From: Candidatus Magasanikiibacteriota bacterium
Lineage (GTDB): Bacteria; Patescibacteriota; Patescibacteriia; Magasanikbacterales; UBA10003
DNA: 15,747 bases
Direction: 5' to 3'
Assembly: GCA_026396495.1 (NCBI GenBank)
Contig: JAPLWR010000031.1
Location: forward strand, 1,445 to 17,191
This document shows, one piece after another, positions 12,607-15,747 of this stretch. The notes beneath the pieces are model-generated. The model was not told where the DNA came from. It did no database searches and worked only from the letters and a program-made list of their open reading frames with translations. A program made the translations under genes and the position numbers. Every line of letters starts with the position of its first letter. Position 1 is the first letter of the stretch.

Positions 12607-13575
12607 TTAAATCTCTACTCCAATTTTTTCCCTAATTTTTTTCATCATGGCCACAGCCTCACTCTTAGCCTTCTTAGCTCCCGCGACTAAAATTTCTTTA
12701 ATTTTTTCTTCATTAACGTCTAGTTCTAGCTTTCTTTCTCTAATGGGTTGTAAAAAATTATTAATCCTTATTCCTAATAATTCTTTGGATTCTTTGTAAG
12801 AAATACCACCCTCTTTATAGGCTCTTTCTAATTCTTTTAATTCTTCAGGTGTAGCAAATAACTTATGTAGAGCAAAAATATTATCAGCGGCTGGATCTTT
12901 TTTTTCATTCGCACCTTTGCTATCTGTTTTGATAGTCATCACTTTCTTCAAAACATCTTTTTCACTATCAAACAAACCAATCGTATTTTTATAACTCTTA
13001 CTCATTTTTCTGCCGTCAAGCCCAGGTACCGTAGCAACACTAGCCAAAATTCTTTCTTTAGGAACTTTAAAAACTTCACCAAAAACTTTGTTAAACTTTT
13101 TGGCTGTGTCCTGAGCCATTTCTAAATGTTGTTTTTGATCTGCTCCAACAGGCACCACATCAGCATTGTACATTAATATATCTGCCGCCATTAAAACAGG
13201 ATAATCAAACAAACCCATATTGATAGGGCTACCCTTAGCTACCGCGTCTTTATAAGCATGAGCGCGTTGTAATTCTGCAATAGGAGTTAAACAATTAAAA
13301 ATCCAAGCTAATTCCGTCACTTCTGGAACATCAGACTGTTTAAATAAAGTAACTTTTTGAGGGTCCAAACCAATAGCCAAATAAGCCTTGGCAATCTCTA
13401 AAATATTTTTAGACAATTCCTTGGCATCTTGTAATTGATTTAGGGCATGATAATCAGCAATAAAAATAAAATTCTCAAACTCATTTTGTAAATCTAAAAA
13501 CTGACGCATAGCGCCAAAATAATTTCCAATATGAATATCCCCTGTTGGTTTAATCCCTGATAATAATCTAGACAT
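12607..13575 (-). CDS. trpS: Tryptophanyl-tRNA synthetase, 322 aa
   Basis: Class I synthetase charging tRNA-Trp. The N-terminus LLSGIKPTGDIHIGNYFGA (residues 4-22) holds the HIGH motif as HIGN (15-18), usual in TrpRS; ADYHAL (40-45), AYKDAVAKG and PVLMAADILMYNAD (126-139) line the active site; VGADQKQHLE (143-152) is a TrpRS hallmark; KMSKS is at 190-194. Length is normal for bacterial TrpRS. The ATG lies 5 bases after the DJ-1-like gene on the same strand, with no SD, so the two are co-transcribed. No T-box or Trp-codon leader is visible before it, in contrast to ileS. Confidence 0.97.
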   Translation of the reverse strand: MSRLLSGIKPTGDIHIGNYFGAMRQFLDLQNEFENFIFIADYHALNQLQDAKELSKNILEIAKAYLAIGLDPQKVTLFKQSDVPEVTELAWIFNCLTPIAELQRAHAYKDAVAKGSPINMGLFDYPVLMAADILMYNADVVPVGADQKQHLEMAQDTAKKFNKVFGEVFKVPKERILASVATVPGLDGRKMSKSYKNTIGLFDSEKDVLKKVMTIKTDSKGANEKKDPAADNIFALHKLFATPEELKELERAYKEGGISYKESKELLGIRINNFLQPIRERKLELDVNEEKIKEILVAGAKKAKSEAVAMMKKIREKIGVEI

Positions 13576-13580
13576 AAAAA

Positions 13581-14099
13581 TTAAATTACTTCTAAAATAC
13601 TTTGAGCAAACTCTGGTACTGCTTCTGGCCCAGAAGCCGTTACTAATTTACCATCAATTAAAGATTTTTTATTAATATACTCAGCTCCTGCCTGATGTAG
13701 AATGTCTTTTAAATTACCATCGCCATTCCAACCAGTAACTTTTTGGCCTTGCAACAAATCAGCATTGGCTAAAATACGTGGGGCAATACAAATTGCTCCC
13801 CAAATTTTGCCTTTTTCCTTTGCCTCCTTCATTGCTTGGTAAACTTCTGAATTATCAAGACGTTCCATGGCGCCAGGTCCACCAATTAAGAAAACCCCAT
13901 CATAATTATCAACCACAACATCTTTAACCGATAACTTAATATCAACCTTTTCTTTAGTATGGACGGCCGTGGCTTCACCAATCTTATCAGAAGCTAATTC
14001 TACTTCTAGCCCGCCTTTTTCTAAGAGAGCTTTGGTTTCAAAACACTCTACTGGCTGGAAGTCCTCAAACGCAATAATTAAGAGAACTTTTTTAGGCAT
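13581..14099 (-). CDS. DJ-1/PfpI-family protein, 172 aa
   Basis: A single-domain flavodoxin-like fold of the DJ-1/PfpI superfamily, whose members act as cysteine hydrolases, glyoxalases or stress chaperones; the activity here cannot be told. Seen: MPKKVLLIIAFEDFQPVE with the conserved acidic residue Glu18, LIGGPGAMERL (71-81), and the nucleophile elbow GAICIAPRILANADLLQG with Cys104. The residue after the cysteine is Ile, where many PfpI proteases have His, so a protease triad is unlikely. I chose the ATG at 14097-14099; the open frame extends to a TTG at 14132 that overlaps the likely -35. There is no SD and the leader appears to be nil. trpS follows 5 bases later. Confidence 0.9.
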   Translation of the reverse strand: MPKKVLLIIAFEDFQPVECFETKALLEKGGLEVELASDKIGEATAVHTKEKVDIKLSVKDVVVDNYDGVFLIGGPGAMERLDNSEVYQAMKEAKEKGKIWGAICIAPRILANADLLQGQKVTGWNGDGNLKDILHQAGAEYINKKSLIDGKLVTASGPEAVPEFAQSILEVI

Positions 14100-14103
14100 A
14101 TTA

Positions 14104-14132
14104 ATAAAATTAATTCTCTTTGAGTTTACCAA
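14104..14132 (-). promoter_or_regulatory. Possible promoter of the DJ-1/trpS unit
   Basis: TTGGTA (plus TACCAA 14127-14132), 17 bases, TTTTAT (plus ATAAAA 14104-14109). The -35 is the same hexamer as at rpiB; the -10 is weak. It would make the mRNA leaderless. Confidence 0.35.
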
Positions 14133-14141
14133 AAATAGGAT

Positions 14142-14176
14142 AAAAAATAAACCCCTACTCGGAAATGAGTAGGGGT
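14142..14176 (-). terminator. Terminator after the metallophosphoesterase-like gene
   Basis: On the minus strand ACCCCTACTC (14167-14176) pairs perfectly with GAGTAGGGGT (14151-14160) around ATTTCC and is followed by TTATTTTTT. Confidence 0.92.
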
Positions 14177-14187
14177 GGTTAAAAAAG

Positions 14188-15225
14188 TTACTTCCGGAGC
14201 CTGGTCTTAGGCTTGCTCTTAGACAAGACAGCCTTAGACTTCACAGGCCTCTTACGAGAAGATTTGGCCAAAGTGCGCCAATGTTTACGACCGATTTCTG
14301 CCAAGAAATTTACCGGCAGAACCTTTTCAGAAAAATCACCGCGCATGGGCATCACCAGGAGGTGAGCACCCTGAGTACGCGGCACACTGGAAGCGTAGAA
14401 CTTTTCCGTTGGTGTAACCGTCTGCAGAGTTGCCAGCCGATAAGCCACGGAGAAAGTATTATCGCCCGTCCTAAAACAATCCAACCAGTTGTCATGAGTG
14501 TGACCAGCCAAAGCCACATCAGCATGAACATTCTTGCCAGCGCCAATCAAACCTTCATGGCCAGTCCCCTTGGGATCATGCTGGATCAAAAGATTGATTG
14601 GGCCAAAGAGCGGCTTACCCTTGATATCCAGACCATATTCCGGCAACTGCAGAATGCGCGCCAGACTATAGCCACCAAGAGCTACACGAGGGTTCTTGGG
14701 AATTTCAGGTTTGACTACTTCCAATGCCTCGATACCGAGCGCCCGCAAGCGCTGGAGGAAAAAATCACTCTCACGCAAACCAAGGCGCTGGAGAATATCA
14801 TCCACATGGTTACCGGCTACTGAAGCATGAACAAAACGCAACTTGGAATGGGCCAAGGACAGTTGCAAGAAGTCCATCCAATAGTCGGCCACTCGTTCCA
14901 GAACCGCCTGCATGCTTTCCACTCCGCCCTGCATAGCGTCCCCAGCCAATTTGATAGACAAAGCCATCAGTTGGTCTGGGTTAGTCGGATCAAAATCCTT
15001 AAGCAAGCGGATGTATTCCGTCAAAAGCTGCCGGGGATCTTTCTTCCAACCATAGCGGTGCTTCCACTTGTCAGAGTTGGCCTCGCCAACATCTCCACCA
15101 TCAATGTAACCAGCAGCCAAAGCCGGCCGGCCACGGAAAAGTACAGGGACCTTCAGCAGTGCGCGATAGAATTGGAGGAAACCATCCCGTACCATGATGT
15201 TTTCTTCTGGGCGGAGAAATAGTAC
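14188..15225 (-). CDS. Metallophosphoesterase-like protein, C-terminal part (-1 frame), about 345 aa
   Basis: This is the larger part of a calcineurin-like phosphoesterase. Reading from the frameshift site it begins VLFLRPEENIMVRDG, then shows AGYIDGGDVGEAN (GDxxE-like metal motif), SVAGNHVDD (the GNH motif), LIQHDPKGTGHEG and LAGHTHDN (the GHxH motif), in the order expected for a binuclear-metal phosphatase. The tail is very basic (RKRPVKSKAV, KSKPKTRLRK), perhaps for nucleic acid or envelope binding. An isolated ATG at 15193-15195 could start it but would drop a sensible stretch and has no SD. The upstream frame overlaps it to 15153 and joins exactly at A_AAA_AAG. GC content is intermediate (45-53% in lines counted). 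Substrate is unknown. Confidence 0.7.
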   Translation of the reverse strand, partial: VLFLRPEENIMVRDGFLQFYRALLKVPVLFRGRPALAAGYIDGGDVGEANSDKWKHRYGWKKDPRQLLTEYIRLLKDFDPTNPDQLMALSIKLAGDAMQGGVESMQAVLERVADYWMDFLQLSLAHSKLRFVHASVAGNHVDDILQRLGLRESDFFLQRLRALGIEALEVVKPEIPKNPRVALGGYSLARILQLPEYGLDIKGKPLFGPINLLIQHDPKGTGHEGLIGAGKNVHADVALAGHTHDNWLDCFRTGDNTFSVAYRLATLQTVTPTEKFYASSVPRTQGAHLLVMPMRGDFSEKVLPVNFLAEIGRKHWRTLAKSSRKRPVKSKAVLSKSKPKTRLRK

Positions 15226-15747
15226 TTTTTTGGTTGGTTAAGTACAGAGCCATCAACAAAGTTTTGGTACTGAATCCACTCTGTGCCCACCAAGCTATTT
15301 TCCTTGGTGATAGTGGTTAGACCAGAAACACTGTCATTCTTGTAACGCTGGAAAGCAGCATAACCGCGAGAACCAATGGGTTTCCCAGCCGCCATCCTGA
15401 TAGGCTCCCCACCATCCATGAATTGAGAGATCTTGGATTGATCCTCAAAAGGCAGGGCCAGGACCAGTGTCACATGACCATCATCCACCTTGGGATCATA
15501 GTGGCCGGCGTTTTGAAAATTGGTTTCCTCAACACCAGTAATGAGTTTCTGGTATTGCTTATAACCAAGGCCTGAGTGCCCACTTTCCAACACCACTTCA
15601 GCCTTAGGTTTCTTGCCATGCAGACTCTTCAAGAGTTGTCCTGCCCTGGCTCTGGCCGGCGTCCAAGTGGCGTAACGGGAGTGAGCAAAATCAATGGTGA
15701 GATCGCCGAAAACCAAAATACTAGGGCGCTTCACCAAGACAACACCA
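15153..15747 (-). CDS. Metallophosphoesterase-like protein, N-terminal part (0 frame), cut by window edge
   Basis: The frame is open to the right edge, so the true start is not visible; the first possible start inside the window is a TTG at 15735-15737. It reads VKRPSILVFGDLTIDFAHSR, where GD at the end of a hydrophobic strand may be the first metal motif of the phosphoesterase fold, although the usual DxH His is absent. It continues as a soluble domain until NQPKK at 15225-15239. Past that point it carries on only as KYYFSAQKKTSWYG to a TGA at 15153-15155, which looks like out-of-frame readthrough. The downstream protein continues in the -1 frame from the same place. The two pieces are therefore one gene, about 515 residues visible, joined by programmed frameshifting or separated by a one-base loss. 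Confidence 0.6.
   Translation of the reverse strand, partial: GVVLVKRPSILVFGDLTIDFAHSRYATWTPARARAGQLLKSLHGKKPKAEVVLESGHSGLGYKQYQKLITGVEETNFQNAGHYDPKVDDGHVTLVLALPFEDQSKISQFMDGGEPIRMAAGKPIGSRGYAAFQRYKNDSVSGLTTITKENSLVGTEWIQYQNFVDGSVLNQPKKYYFSAQKKTSWYGMVSSNSIAHC
15225..15231 (-). other. Candidate -1 frameshift heptamer A_AAA_AAG
   Basis: In the upstream frame the codons are CCA AAA AAG, so AAAAAAG is phased exactly as X_XXY_YYZ; slipping back one base makes the next codon GTA and enters the long downstream frame. A stop (TAA, 15238-15240) blocks the downstream frame just before this site, so both frames are open here. I see no SD-like stimulator and no clear stem after it. A lost A in a run of seven would look the same. 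Confidence 0.5.

Noticed and set aside
1..15747. CRISPR array, tRNA or rRNA genes, insertion sequences
   Set aside because: No regularly spaced direct repeats, no tRNA cloverleaf or CCA-type ends, no rRNA sequence and no transposase were seen on either strand.

Overview
The window looks like a piece of a small-genome, probably uncultivated bacterium. Candidate Phyla Radiation/Patescibacteria (Falkowbacteria/Parcubacteria-like) is my best guess, from compact AT-rich housekeeping genes without Shine-Dalgarno (SD) sites, very short leaders, an IleRS of the IleRS2 type, and a minimal sugar-phosphate and fermentation gene set. This assignment is inference; no rRNA or other decisive marker is present. 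Two gene classes are mixed. Core enzymes are AT-rich (30-40% GC in lines I counted) and lack SDs. Accessory genes are GC-rich (about 57-62% in counted lines), with strong SDs and strong sigma70-type promoters; a metallophosphoesterase-like gene is intermediate (about 45-53%).

Left part, minus strand (1-6770), read right to left: uppP (undecaprenyl-diphosphatase); a small coiled-coil protein with its own promoter and terminator; a promoter and T-box riboswitch leading a 123-aa unknown gene and ileS; a terminator whose loop carries the -35 box of the next promoter; a non-coding, structured stretch of about 670 nt with its own promoter and UUCG-capped terminator, which I read as an undescribed large structured RNA; then a promoter, a hairpin leader with a 13-codon upstream ORF, a three-helix membrane protein, a 42-aa single-helix membrane protein and the start of a TerC-family membrane protein cut by the window edge.

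Middle, plus strand (6811-11796): one tight operon for sugar phosphates and redox, rpiB-rpe-trxB-pfkB-type kinase-fba-ldh, ending in a clear terminator. The class II fructose-bisphosphate aldolase has lost the segment expected to carry its HxDH metal-binding motif and is frame-broken. The lactate dehydrogenase carries an exact 15-nt tandem duplication across its TNP substrate-binding motif. The rpe 3' end is built from a dispersed repeat that recurs downstream of trpS.

Right part (11797-15747): a GC-rich exported hypothetical protein is driven by a promoter almost identical to that of the left membrane operon, 10 kb away in opposite orientation. Back-to-back terminators follow, then a minus-strand DJ-1/PfpI-trpS pair. 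At the edge lies a metallophosphoesterase-like gene split between two frames exactly at an A_AAA_AAG heptamer, so it is either a programmed -1 frameshift or a homopolymer indel.
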